DNA of 26,527 bases from CAZGSG01 sp964528095 (GTDB lineage Bacteria > Bacteroidota > Bacteroidia > Chitinophagales > Chitinophagaceae), in contig CAZGSG010000049.1 of NCBI GenBank assembly GCA_964528095.1, forward strand, positions 1-26,527, read 5' to 3'. Numbering within the stretch: the first letter of the stretch is position 1; every line of letters starts with the position of its first letter. Made by a program: the position numbers and the translations under genes. Below, one piece after another: positions 7,954 through 15,260 of this stretch. The notes under the pieces were generated by a model. It worked only from the letters and a program-made list of their open reading frames with translations. It was not told the origin of the DNA and ran no database searches.

Positions 7954-9135
7954 CTACCTGATTTCTGTTGCCAGTTCTTCAATGGCTTGCACAAGATTAG
8001 TCCAGCTGTATTTCTTTTTTTCGCTGCGAAGATGCGGAATAAAATAATCCTCTCCTAATTGATAGAATGAAAGGATGCCATCTGCAATTGCCGCGGGGGC
8101 CGGTTCTACCACCAGTCCTGATTTTTTATCTGGTACCAGGGAGGGCAATCCTCCTACGTTTGTTACAATCATAGGCCGCTCAAAATGATAGGCCAGTGGT
8201 GTAACACCGCTTTGGGTCGCATTGCGATAAGGCTGTATTACAGCATCCGCGGCGCAGAGGTAATATTGCACCTGTGTATCGGGAATAAAATCAGTTCTCA
8301 GGATGAGTTGATCACCTATGCCTGTTTTATCAATCTGGTCGAGATAGGATTTTTTATCATCATAAAATTCGCCAGCCACGAGTAAACGGATGCCCGCGTT
8401 TTTTATTCGTTCATCTGCCATGGCCTCTAATAAAAGGTCAAGTCCCTTGTATTTGCGGATAAAACCGAAAAACAGGATGATCTTTTCATGCAATGGTAAT
8501 TGAAGATGCTGCCGGGCTTCTTCTTTGCTGATAATAGGGCCGAACGTATCATATAAAGGATGCTGTACCAGCCTGGCCGGTTTTGTTTTTTCAAAAAAAC
8601 GCAGGTCGTTCATTACTTTTTCACTCATGGTAATGAACGCGTCACAGCTTTTAAGAAAGTAGCGGGTGAAAGGTGTATCGCCGGGCCGTTTTTCATGCGG
8701 TATTACATTGTCAGCAATGCAGATGATCTTTGTATGTCCATTTTTTCTTACTCTTCTCAGTATCGTGCCCAGCGCAGGACCCATCAACGGCAACCAGAAA
8801 GGAACGTTGATATTATCCGGGTTTTCTTTTTTTAAGCGTTTACCGGTTTTTATCCAGTTGAATGGATGAACGGAATTGATAAGCGTATGGATCTTTATCT
8901 CTGGCGGTGCGGATTCATTGGAGTATTGTGTTGTTCCAGGGAAAATAAAATCAGGGTACTGCAGCGAAAATGAATAGATCGAACAATCATATCCCTGTTG
9001 GGTAAATTCGCTGGCTAGTCGCTGATTAAAAGTCGCGAGCCCTCCCCGTAATGGATGGGCCGGGCCGATGATCACTATTTTTTTATTGGGAGAAATGGTA
9101 TTGATAAGTTGATTTTTTAAAAGGGCTATTCGCAT
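7954..9135 (-). CDS. Glycosyltransferase family 4 (GT-B fold)
   Basis: 393 residues. The first Rossmann domain starts KKIVIIGPAHPLRGGLATFN (about 18-37); the Gly-rich loop with a following phenylalanine is typical of GT4 acceptor-side domains. The C-terminal nucleotide-sugar domain has ILFFGFIRKYKGLDLLLEAM (about 220-239) and PYRNATQSGVTPLAYHFERP with the GG in VTNVGGLPSLV, the usual donor-binding region. There are no membrane helices, so it is cytoplasmic or peripheral. It sits between a GT2 gene and the GDP-heptose genes, so it may transfer a heptose or another sugar onto a surface glycan; donor and acceptor cannot be read from sequence. Confidence 0.88.
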   Translation of the reverse strand: MRIALLKNQLINTISPNKKIVIIGPAHPLRGGLATFNQRLASEFTQQGYDCSIYSFSLQYPDFIFPGTTQYSNESAPPEIKIHTLINSVHPFNWIKTGKRLKKENPDNINVPFWLPLMGPALGTILRRVRKNGHTKIICIADNVIPHEKRPGDTPFTRYFLKSCDAFITMSEKVMNDLRFFEKTKPARLVQHPLYDTFGPIISKEEARQHLQLPLHEKIILFFGFIRKYKGLDLLLEAMADERIKNAGIRLLVAGEFYDDKKSYLDQIDKTGIGDQLILRTDFIPDTQVQYYLCAADAVIQPYRNATQSGVTPLAYHFERPMIVTNVGGLPSLVPDKKSGLVVEPAPAAIADGILSFYQLGEDYFIPHLRSEKKKYSWTNLVQAIEELATEIR

Positions 9136-9150
9136 TTCAAGCAGAGTATA

Positions 9151-10092
9151 CTACAGTCCAGCCTTTTCTTCTATCAGATAAGTATTACGCCCCGGGGCAT
9201 TTCTTGTTACCAATTCGCCTATAAAACCAGCAAGAAATAGTTGCATACCAATGATGATAGATGTCATGGCCAGGTAAAACCCCGGCCTGTTGGTGATGGG
9301 ATAGCTAAAGTCGATGATCTTTGATACTACCAGGTAGATCGAAAATATAAACCCGAGTAGAAAAAAGAGCGTACCCCAGAGACCGAAAAAGTGCATGGGG
9401 CGTTTTCCGAATTTGCCGATGAAGAAAATAGTCATCAGGTCAAGAAAGCCATTGATAAAACGGGTCCAGCCAAACTTGCTCACGCCATATTTTCTGGGTC
9501 TGTGTTCCACTACTTTTTCACCAATCTTGCGAAAGCCGGCTCCCTTTGCGAGCACAGGTACATACCGATGCATCTCTCCATATACTTCAATACTTTTTAC
9601 CACCCGCTTACTGTATGATTTTAATCCGCAATTAAAATCGTGCAGTTTGATCTTGCTTGTCTGACGTGCCGCCGCATTGAATAATTTGCTTGGTAGATTT
9701 TTTGTCAGCTTATTATCATACCTTTTTTTCTTCCAGCCGCTCACCAAATCAAATCCATCTTCAACGATCATCCGGCGGAGCTCGGGTATTTCATCGGGAC
9801 TATCCTGCAGGTCTGCATCCATTGTTATGACCACGTCTCCCTGTGCAGCCCTGAACCCTTCGTTGAGGCCGGCTGATTTACCATAATTCCGTTGAAATTT
9901 GATGCCTTTTATCTGGTGGTTATTTTGCCGCAGCGCTTCGATTACTTTCCATGAATTATCCGTGCTTCCATCATCTACATAGATGATCTCATAGGAATAG
10001 TTATGTTCAGCCATCACTTTCTCAATCCAGGCCGTCAGTTCCGGAAGTGATTCTTCTTCGTTCAATAATGGTATGACAAGGGATATATCCAT
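9151..10092 (-). CDS. Glycosyltransferase family 2, polyprenyl-phosphate sugar transferase type (DPM1/GtrB/ArnC-like)
   Basis: 313 residues. The GT-A catalytic domain has YVDDGSTDNS (39-48) and MDADLQDSPD (91-100), the nucleotide- and metal-binding motifs of the DPM1/GtrB/ArnC subgroup. Two C-terminal transmembrane helices (about 234-258 and 268-292) anchor it. Such enzymes typically move a sugar from a nucleotide to undecaprenyl phosphate on the inner membrane face, making a lipid-linked donor for periplasmic glycan modification. The start codon lies one base after the DUF4199 stop, so the two are tightly coupled. The substrate sugar is not determinable. Confidence 0.9.
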   Translation of the reverse strand: MDISLVIPLLNEEESLPELTAWIEKVMAEHNYSYEIIYVDDGSTDNSWKVIEALRQNNHQIKGIKFQRNYGKSAGLNEGFRAAQGDVVITMDADLQDSPDEIPELRRMIVEDGFDLVSGWKKKRYDNKLTKNLPSKLFNAAARQTSKIKLHDFNCGLKSYSKRVVKSIEVYGEMHRYVPVLAKGAGFRKIGEKVVEHRPRKYGVSKFGWTRFINGFLDLMTIFFIGKFGKRPMHFFGLWGTLFFLLGFIFSIYLVVSKIIDFSYPITNRPGFYLAMTSIIIGMQLFLAGFIGELVTRNAPGRNTYLIEEKAGL

Positions 10093-10093
10093 T

Positions 10094-10579
10094 TTATTTT
10101 TTCCTCATTATTAGTATGCCGGCTCCCGCGGCAGTAAAAAGCGCACCGGTTATCAAAGTTGAGAAAATTGCAGGATATATGGACCCCAGGAGAAAGCCAT
10201 TTTTAGCCCTGTTATAAATCTCTTCTATTTCCGCGGGGGTTTTATTTCCGTCTTTGACAAGATCGGCTTTATACTGCCTGAGGCTTTCTGCCGCGATTTC
10301 AGGATGCATATTGATATCAATAATGGTATATACTACTACCACCAGCGTCACAATAATAAAACAACGGAATCCCTCTCCGAAAATGCCTCCAAAACTGCCT
10401 GTATACGCCGGGGATTTGGAATAGGCATATAAAGTCCAGCCAATACCTCCAGCATAAATGGCATACAATATATAAATCCCGTAGTTGGCAGGCGTTTTAG
10501 CGGTTACCATCAGGAATGAAGCAACAGCCATCAGCACACCAGTGATAGCGCCTTTTATCAGCGGGGTAATTTTATTCAT
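10094..10579 (-). CDS. DUF4199 domain-containing membrane protein
   Basis: 161 residues from the ATG at 10577-10579; the frame also opens at an upstream TTG, which I judged less likely. Four hydrophobic helices are visible (about 8-25, 33-51, 69-91, 133-157), with a charged loop (YKADLVKDGNKTPAEIEEIY) between helices 3 and 4. The pattern, length and short basic tail MRKK match DUF4199, a Bacteroidota inner-membrane family of unknown function often found beside a GT2 and a dihydroorotase-like gene. It lies 14 bp after the upstream gene and abuts the GT2 gene, so co-expression is near certain. Confidence 0.82.
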   Translation of the reverse strand: MNKITPLIKGAITGVLMAVASFLMVTAKTPANYGIYILYAIYAGGIGWTLYAYSKSPAYTGSFGGIFGEGFRCFIIVTLVVVVYTIIDINMHPEIAAESLRQYKADLVKDGNKTPAEIEEIYNRAKNGFLLGSIYPAIFSTLITGALFTAAGAGILIMRKK

Positions 10580-10593
10580 GAACAATAAGTTGC

Positions 10594-11856
10594 TTAATTG
10601 ATAACAATGTTGTTTTTATTAATAATGCCGAACACTTTTCCTGTTAATTCTTTGCCGATAAAAGGAGAGTTGGCCGATTTTGAATGAATATCTTTTGCAG
10701 TGACCGTCCATTTTTTTGCCGGATCAAACAGGGTGAGCGAGGCTGTATTACCTTCCCCGATAGTTACTGCGGGCAGACCAAATAATTTTGCAGGATTAAC
10801 TGCTAAAAGCGCTACCCATTTTTCAGCACCCAGTTCGGGCATCGCTGTATTTAACACCGCAAAAGCGGTTTCCAGGCCGATCATTCCATATTTCGCGTAT
10901 TCGAATTCGAGCACCTTGCTATCATATTCATGCGGCAGGTGGTGTGAAGCGATGCAATCAACCGTTCCATCCGCAATTGCCTGTCTTAATGCATCCCGGT
11001 CTTCTTTTTTGCGGATGGGCGGATTTACTTTCAGGTTGGTATCATAACCCTGCAGGTCCTCATCACAGAAAAAAAGATGGTAGGGGGTGACAGAGCAGCT
11101 CACAGGCGCATCGCTTTCTTTTCCTCTCCGGATATATTCAAGCGATTTTTTCGAACTGACTCCGGTGAAATGAAGATTGGATTCAGCATAACGCGCCAGT
11201 TTAATATCACGCGCTACGATAAGTTCCTCCGCCATCGCGGGTTTGCCCGGCAGTCCCAGTTGCGTGGAAACAATACCCTCATTCATCAATCCATGCGGGT
11301 TGATACTTTTATCATCAGGAACCTGGATGATGGTGCCGTTAAACGCTTTTACATATTGCAGCGCTTTTACCAGTAATCCGGCAGACTGAATACTATTAAT
11401 ACCATCACTGAAGGCAATTGCACCGGAGGCACGCATATCATACATTTCCGCTAGTTCCTTTCCTTCGGTATTCCGGGTTACCGCGCCAATGGGGTGGATA
11501 TTCACCGGAAGCGGTTTACTTTTCTGGATAATATATTCTACGGTTGATTTGCTGTGTACACAGGGGTTGGTATTCGGGATCACCAAAACCTGTGTATACC
11601 CGCCGGCCGCCGCTGCTGCCGCGCCTGTCTCCAGTGTTTCTTTAAATTCATATCCAGGATCGGCGAAATTGGCAAATACATCGGTCCATCCCGGCGATAC
11701 ATGAAGGCCAGTTATATAGACCTCTTCATCGGCTTTTACTGAAAGCGATGGGCCAATTTGAGCAATGCTGCCATTTTCAATAAAAATATCCTGGATTTGC
11801 CCGTTAAAAGGGGAGGAGGGGTCGACTATCCTTGCTTGCTTAATGAGTATGTTCAT
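10594..11856 (-). CDS. Dihydroorotase-family protein (PyrC/PyrX-like), probably without catalytic activity
   Basis: 420 residues, full length for a class I-type dihydroorotase. The fold markers are clear: SPGWTDVFANFADPG (54-68), ETGAAAAAAGGYTQV, VIPNTNP, STQLGLPGKP, NLKVNPPIRKKEDRDAL and GMIGLETA. The active site is not. The canonical D-x-H-x-H-x-R-x-P-G reads D-V-F-A-N-F-A-D-P-G, the HxxH-V-S segment reads HFTGVS, TPHHL reads TPYHL, and IATDHAPH reads IASHHLPH, so the metal ligands and catalytic Asp are largely gone. Non-catalytic PyrC' proteins are known to support aspartate transcarbamoylase assembly in other bacteria. Automated annotation would call it dihydroorotase. It is the first gene of the glycan operon. 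Confidence 0.85.
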   Translation of the reverse strand: MNILIKQARIVDPSSPFNGQIQDIFIENGSIAQIGPSLSVKADEEVYITGLHVSPGWTDVFANFADPGYEFKETLETGAAAAAAGGYTQVLVIPNTNPCVHSKSTVEYIIQKSKPLPVNIHPIGAVTRNTEGKELAEMYDMRASGAIAFSDGINSIQSAGLLVKALQYVKAFNGTIIQVPDDKSINPHGLMNEGIVSTQLGLPGKPAMAEELIVARDIKLARYAESNLHFTGVSSKKSLEYIRRGKESDAPVSCSVTPYHLFFCDEDLQGYDTNLKVNPPIRKKEDRDALRQAIADGTVDCIASHHLPHEYDSKVLEFEYAKYGMIGLETAFAVLNTAMPELGAEKWVALLAVNPAKLFGLPAVTIGEGNTASLTLFDPAKKWTVTAKDIHSKSANSPFIGKELTGKVFGIINKNNIVIN

Positions 11857-11863
11857 TAAGGGG

Positions 11864-11871
11864 CGAAGATA
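11864..11871 (-). promoter_or_regulatory. Candidate -7 element for the dihydroorotase-like/glycan operon
   Basis: The minus strand reads TATCTTCG, one mismatch from the Bacteroidota -7 consensus TAnnTTTG, ending eight bases before the ATG at 11854-11856. A transcript from it would be nearly leaderless. No confident -33 partner was identified. Confidence 0.35.
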
Positions 11872-11908
11872 AAGGTTGTTTTTGGTTCAGAAAAACTCTA
11901 AAAAACCC

Positions 11909-11916
11909 TATTTTTG
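11909..11916 (+). promoter_or_regulatory. Candidate -7 element for the tRNA-Pro gene
   Basis: TATTTTTG matches TAnnTTTG exactly and points toward the tRNA 69 bp downstream. A TTTG at 11881-11884 could be the -33 element, but the spacing (24 bp) is longer than usual. The site lies in the divergent gap between the tRNA and the dihydroorotase-like gene. Confidence 0.35.
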
Positions 11917-11984
11917 CAACCCCTTCAATTAAGAGGCTAATAAGGGTCTGCAGCCTGCAGATCGTTGGCATTTTTTTAGAAATT

Positions 11985-12061
11985 CGGGACGTAGCGCAGC
12001 CCGGTAGCGCACTTGCATGGGGTGCAAGGGGTCGCAAGTTCGAATCTTGTCGTCCCGACCA
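11985..12061 (+). tRNA. tRNA-Pro (anticodon GGG)
   Basis: The full 77-nt cloverleaf folds by eye. The acceptor stem is CGGGACG (11985-11991) with CGTCCCG (12051-12057), discriminator A and an encoded CCA (12059-12061). The D stem is GCGC/GCGC with a GG-containing loop. The anticodon stem is CTTGC/GCAAG around ATGGGGT, giving GGG at 12019-12021. The T arm is GCAAG-TTCGAAT-CTTGT (a G:T pair at one position). It is the only plus-strand gene in the left half. Its 3' end abuts a recombinase remnant, so it is a likely integration site. Confidence 0.96.
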
Positions 12062-12071
12062 AACCGGACAA

Positions 12072-12101
12072 GGCAGCAGAAATGCTGCCTTTGTTCTTTT
12101 T
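12072..12101 (+). terminator. Rho-independent terminator after tRNA-Pro
   Basis: GGCAGCA (12072-12078), loop GAAA, TGCTGCC (12083-12089), then a T-rich tract through 12101. It has a perfect 7-bp stem, a GNRA-type loop and a good U-run, 10 bp after the tRNA CCA end. Confidence 0.85.
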
Positions 12102-12485
12102 ATCATCTTCTGAAATCTTTGCCAGTTGTAGTATTAGCTCAAACCATTTTTTAACTATAATAGTTCGAAACGCCCGGGTTTTGAAATGATAAGCTATTCC
12201 ATCGGGGAAAACCATTTTTTGTATTTTTTCTCTCACACTAAAATTGGCAGAAGCCCATGTGGGCGCAAGTTTGCGAGAAACCTCTATCACAAGATCAAAA
12301 CAATTTTTGAGGTTCGAACTACTTTCAGGAACGCTGGTCATTTTGCAGGATTCCAGGCTTTGTTCAAGAGATATCGCATATTCTTCACTTTCAGCTAACT
12401 GTTCTTTAGCATCTTCCAGTGCTTTTTGTAATTGCAGTAAATGGTTGCAATGGGATTACAATGCGGTTAGTATTGGGAGCCATGA

Positions 12486-12617
12486 GTTTTTTATCAGAAA
12501 TTATTGAGATTCGCAAAAGGCGTAAGTGTGGAAACGATAAAAGATGCAGGAAAATCATTAGTTATTAAATGGTTAACCGGAAGCTTTATTGAATTCGGTA
12601 TTTCAGATTTAGAGTAG
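12486..12617 (+). pseudogene. Unidentified 43-codon coding fragment without a start
   Basis: A plus-strand frame between stops reads VFYQKLLRFAKGVSVETIKD, then AGKSLVIKWLTGSFIEFGIS, DLE and a stop. The composition looks protein-like, but there is no start codon and I do not recognise the family. It sits between the recombinase remnant and the histidine kinase gene, so it may be another piece of the decayed integrated element. Confidence 0.25.
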
Positions 12618-12634
12618 TGCTTAGTTAAGCACTA
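12615..12634. terminator. Palindrome across the histidine-kinase stop codon, possible terminator
   Basis: TAGTGCTTAGTTAAGCACTA is a near-perfect 20-bp palindrome that overlaps the stop codon of the last gene of the efflux operon. On the minus strand it would form a stem of about 8 bp, but the bases after it are only mildly U-rich. It may end the operon transcript or stabilise its 3' end. Confidence 0.4.
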
Positions 12635-13880
12635 TGCTAAATTTCGTCAGCCCGCTTTCAGTATTTAGTGAAAATTCAAATCCATGATTCAACAAGATCT
12701 CTCTCACCAAGGTTAGTCCAATACCCTGCCCATCTTTTTTTGTGCTAAAAAACGGGCTGAACAATTGCTCTGTGTGACCTTTTGCTATTCCTGCCCCGTT
12801 GTCGGTAATTACCAACTGATGTTCAATTGGGTTTAGTGTGATGGTAATCAATCCCTGAAGTTCGATAGCTTCCATGGCATTTTTCACAATGTTGATTAGC
12901 GCTTGTTCTAATTGTTGTGCATCGGCTTGAATGTAATAGGGTTCATTTGGCAAAACCAATTCAATCTTAACTTGCTTCTCTTTGGCAGAAAAAAGCATTA
13001 GTTCAGACAAGGATTTTACGAGACTTATCAAATTAATTTGTTTTTTATTAGCTTCTGGAAGCTTTACCAAATCCGCAAAATTGCGCATAAAAATATTTAG
13101 GTTTTGGTTTCTATCGATCGCTACTTGCAAAGCATTATTCAACAATTGATCACTTGTTATCGGGTCATTTTGTTGATGTGTCAATACTGAGTTCATGATA
13201 GAATTTACGGGGCCTACTGTATTGTTTACTTCGTGGGCCATCATCCGAATTACTTTGCTATAGACATTCTTCTCAGCTTCAAAGATTTCGGCAGTTACTT
13301 CTGCTATCATCATAAAAACCCGTTCAAAACCGCGGTCTATAAACTTAGATTTCTGCACCTTATAAGAACGCGGTCCACCTATCCTAATAATCTTTGCACC
13401 TCCTATCTGCAACGATTTTAACTGCTCTAAAAGACTTGGGGAAGCACTGATGATCTCTTTTGCCTTCGGATTAATTTGTTTCACTTCACCATCATAGTCC
13501 AAAATAACAATCCCTGTTGGTGAAGTTTGAATCAACTTCTCAAGGAAAAAATGCTGTTCCTGTTGTTTCGTACGCTCAGTCCTTAGCTCATCAATCATCC
13601 GGTTATAAACATCCACAAGTTCATCGACTTCTTTTTGCCCCGTTGCCAAAAACTTAACGGTAAAGTCTTGATCCTTTATGGCATTAACTCCTTGTTTTAA
13701 ATAAACGAGAGGGTTGATAAGCTGTTTATACAAATTCAAAGAAATAACGATAGAAACAAGGATAACAGCTTCAGCTAAAATGAATAGCAGTTTATGAGAT
13801 TCAAAAATAAAATAGCTCATCACCAGGCAAACCAAATGAAGCGCTACTATAAAGATGATATATTTAGTCCTCAGTTTCAT
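12621..13880 (-). CDS. Sensor histidine kinase partnered with the NtrC-type regulator
   Basis: 419 residues from the ATG at 13878-13880; a longer in-frame start at 13922 would sit deep inside the upstream gene. Two adjacent N-terminal helices (about 7-27 and 30-48) leave almost no periplasmic loop. A HAMP-like linker (about 52-105) and a PAS domain (about 115-200, SPTGIVILDYDGEVKQINPK) follow. The H box is RMMAHEVNNTVGPVN with His216, the N box is NIVKNAMEAI, and the G boxes are DNGAGI and GQGIGL. The kinase probably senses membrane or cytoplasmic cues, given the lack of an extracellular domain. The start overlaps the regulator gene by 17 bp, implying translational coupling. It should phosphorylate the regulator Asp50. 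Confidence 0.92.
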   Translation of the reverse strand: MKLRTKYIIFIVALHLVCLVMSYFIFESHKLLFILAEAVILVSIVISLNLYKQLINPLVYLKQGVNAIKDQDFTVKFLATGQKEVDELVDVYNRMIDELRTERTKQQEQHFFLEKLIQTSPTGIVILDYDGEVKQINPKAKEIISASPSLLEQLKSLQIGGAKIIRIGGPRSYKVQKSKFIDRGFERVFMMIAEVTAEIFEAEKNVYSKVIRMMAHEVNNTVGPVNSIMNSVLTHQQNDPITSDQLLNNALQVAIDRNQNLNIFMRNFADLVKLPEANKKQINLISLVKSLSELMLFSAKEKQVKIELVLPNEPYYIQADAQQLEQALINIVKNAMEAIELQGLITITLNPIEHQLVITDNGAGIAKGHTEQLFSPFFSTKKDGQGIGLTLVREILLNHGFEFSLNTESGLTKFSIVLN

Positions 13881-15240
13881 TAAAAGGGATTTGATACTTT
13901 TCGAGCCTACGGTATAGTGCATTTCTTGTAATGCCTAATGACGCCGCAGCTTTGGTAATCCTATTCTTATGAAACTTCATCGCTTGTTTTACCATTTCAG
14001 CTTCCATCTGGTCGAGCGTAATAGTGCCAACTCCAGGTAATTTAATATGATTGTTTTTTAAGGGCGAAAGATTTATTTGTCCTTGAAAATCGTCAACACT
14101 CAGCTCATCTTTGTCGCTTATAAGTACAGTGCGTTCTACTAAATTTTTAAGTTGCCTAATATTACCAGGTAACGGCAATTGTTGCAACCAACGCATTGCT
14201 GAAGGCGCTACAGTTAATTTCGGCCTGCTATAAATTTCTTTAAGGTTGTTGATGAAGAAATTCACAAGCAACGGAATATCGTTCTTCCTTTCATTTAAGG
14301 CTGGCAGGTGAATAGTAACAAGATTTATTCTATACAATAAATCTTCTCTAAAAGCGCCCATTTGAACCAGCTCAGTTAAGTTTTTATTCGTTGCGCACAC
14401 TACTCTTGCATCAACAGTCTTTGCTCTGCTACTTCCTAACACCTCGTAAGTTCTATCTTGTAAAACTCTAAGTAATTTAACCTGGCTACTTGCTTCAAGG
14501 TCTCCAATTTCGTCTAAAAATATAGTTCCTTTATGTGCCATCTCAAAACGTCCCATCCTATCGAAACGTGCATCTGTAAAAGCACCACGAACATGCCCAA
14601 ACATTTCGCTTTCAAATAAGGAGGTAGAAATACCGCCTAAGTTTACCTTCACAAACGACTTTCCACTCCTGGTACTATTTTCATGAATTGCCTCCGCAAT
14701 TAACTCCTTTCCAGTACCACTTTCGCCAGTAATAAGTACAGAGGCATTGGTAGCCGCTACTCTTCCAATAACTTCTAAGATGTTTAATAAGCTTGCATCT
14801 TCCCCGATAATTTGCTGAAATCTATATTTTTTATCGAGCTCTTTTCTGGTTTTTGTAGTGTTTTTTTTGCTGCCGTTTAATTGCAGCAAAGTGGCGATGG
14901 ATTGCAGCACATAGTCGTTATTCCAAGGCTTGTGTATAAAATCGTTCGCCCCTGACTTCATACCTTTTACTGCTAAATCTATGCTGGCCCAACCTGTAAT
15001 TAAAATGATCGGCAAAATGCTATCATACGCCCTAAGCTGTTTGAGCAGGCTCATGCCTTCCTCTCCAGAAGTTTCTATAGAAAAATTTAGGTCCAGCATA
15101 ACAAGTTCAGGCTTTTGAGTTTGTACTTGCTCAAAAGCCTGAATAGCGTTACTTGCTGTAATCACATCATGTCCAGCCCCTTTTAACAAAAGCGTTAGTG
15201 AGGTCCTTACGGCGATGTCGTCATCAACAATTAGAATCAT
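13864..15240 (-). CDS. Sigma-54-dependent response regulator (NtrC family)
   Basis: 458 residues in three domains. The receiver (1-120) has the acidic triplet Asp6-8, phospho-acceptor Asp50 (VMLDLNF), Thr82 and Lys104. The AAA+ domain (about 140-375) has Walker A GESGTGKE (172-179), the sigma-54 contact loop GAFTDA (219-224, one change from the classic GAFTGA), Walker B FLDEIGDL (241-248) and sensor II GNIRQLKN. A Fis-type helix-turn-helix ends the protein (about 408-450, ITKAAASLGITRNALYRRLE). It activates sigma-54 promoters from upstream enhancers. A matching promoter and palindrome lie upstream of the operon's first gene (21150-21253), so autoregulation of the whole module is likely. It starts 20 bp after the second permease gene. 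Confidence 0.94.
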   Translation of the reverse strand: MILIVDDDIAVRTSLTLLLKGAGHDVITASNAIQAFEQVQTQKPELVMLDLNFSIETSGEEGMSLLKQLRAYDSILPIILITGWASIDLAVKGMKSGANDFIHKPWNNDYVLQSIATLLQLNGSKKNTTKTRKELDKKYRFQQIIGEDASLLNILEVIGRVAATNASVLITGESGTGKELIAEAIHENSTRSGKSFVKVNLGGISTSLFESEMFGHVRGAFTDARFDRMGRFEMAHKGTIFLDEIGDLEASSQVKLLRVLQDRTYEVLGSSRAKTVDARVVCATNKNLTELVQMGAFREDLLYRINLVTIHLPALNERKNDIPLLVNFFINNLKEIYSRPKLTVAPSAMRWLQQLPLPGNIRQLKNLVERTVLISDKDELSVDDFQGQINLSPLKNNHIKLPGVGTITLDQMEAEMVKQAMKFHKNRITKAAASLGITRNALYRRLEKYQIPFNETED

Positions 15241-15260
15241 ATACCAAGTTAAGATAAGTA

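Larger units (their letters stand above)
11976..12455 (-). pseudogene. C-terminal remnant of a serine site-specific recombinase, reading antisense into tRNA-Pro
   Basis: The frame is open between stops at 12456-12458 and 11976-11978. It begins with a coiled-coil-like segment (LLQLQKALEDAKEQLAESEE), followed by RKLAPTWASANFSVREKIQK, MVFPDGIAYHFKTRAFRT and a linker. L-x-x-x-W-x-x-A-x-x-x-x-K-x-x-x-Q-x-x-V-F-P-x-G-x-x-Y and R-T are the C-terminal signature of large serine recombinases common in Bacteroidota. From about 12060 down, the frame is simply the antisense of the tRNA (TTRFELATPCTPCKCATGLR). The catalytic resolvase domain, recombinase domain and zinc ribbon are missing, so it is a relic. 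Its position marks the integration junction of a former mobile element at the tRNA 3' end. Confidence 0.7.

Noticed and set aside
11840..12106. Minus-strand frame with WSGRQDSNLRPLAPHASAL-type sequence
   Set aside because: It is the antisense of the tRNA-Pro gene, a well-known false ORF; no separate gene is supported.
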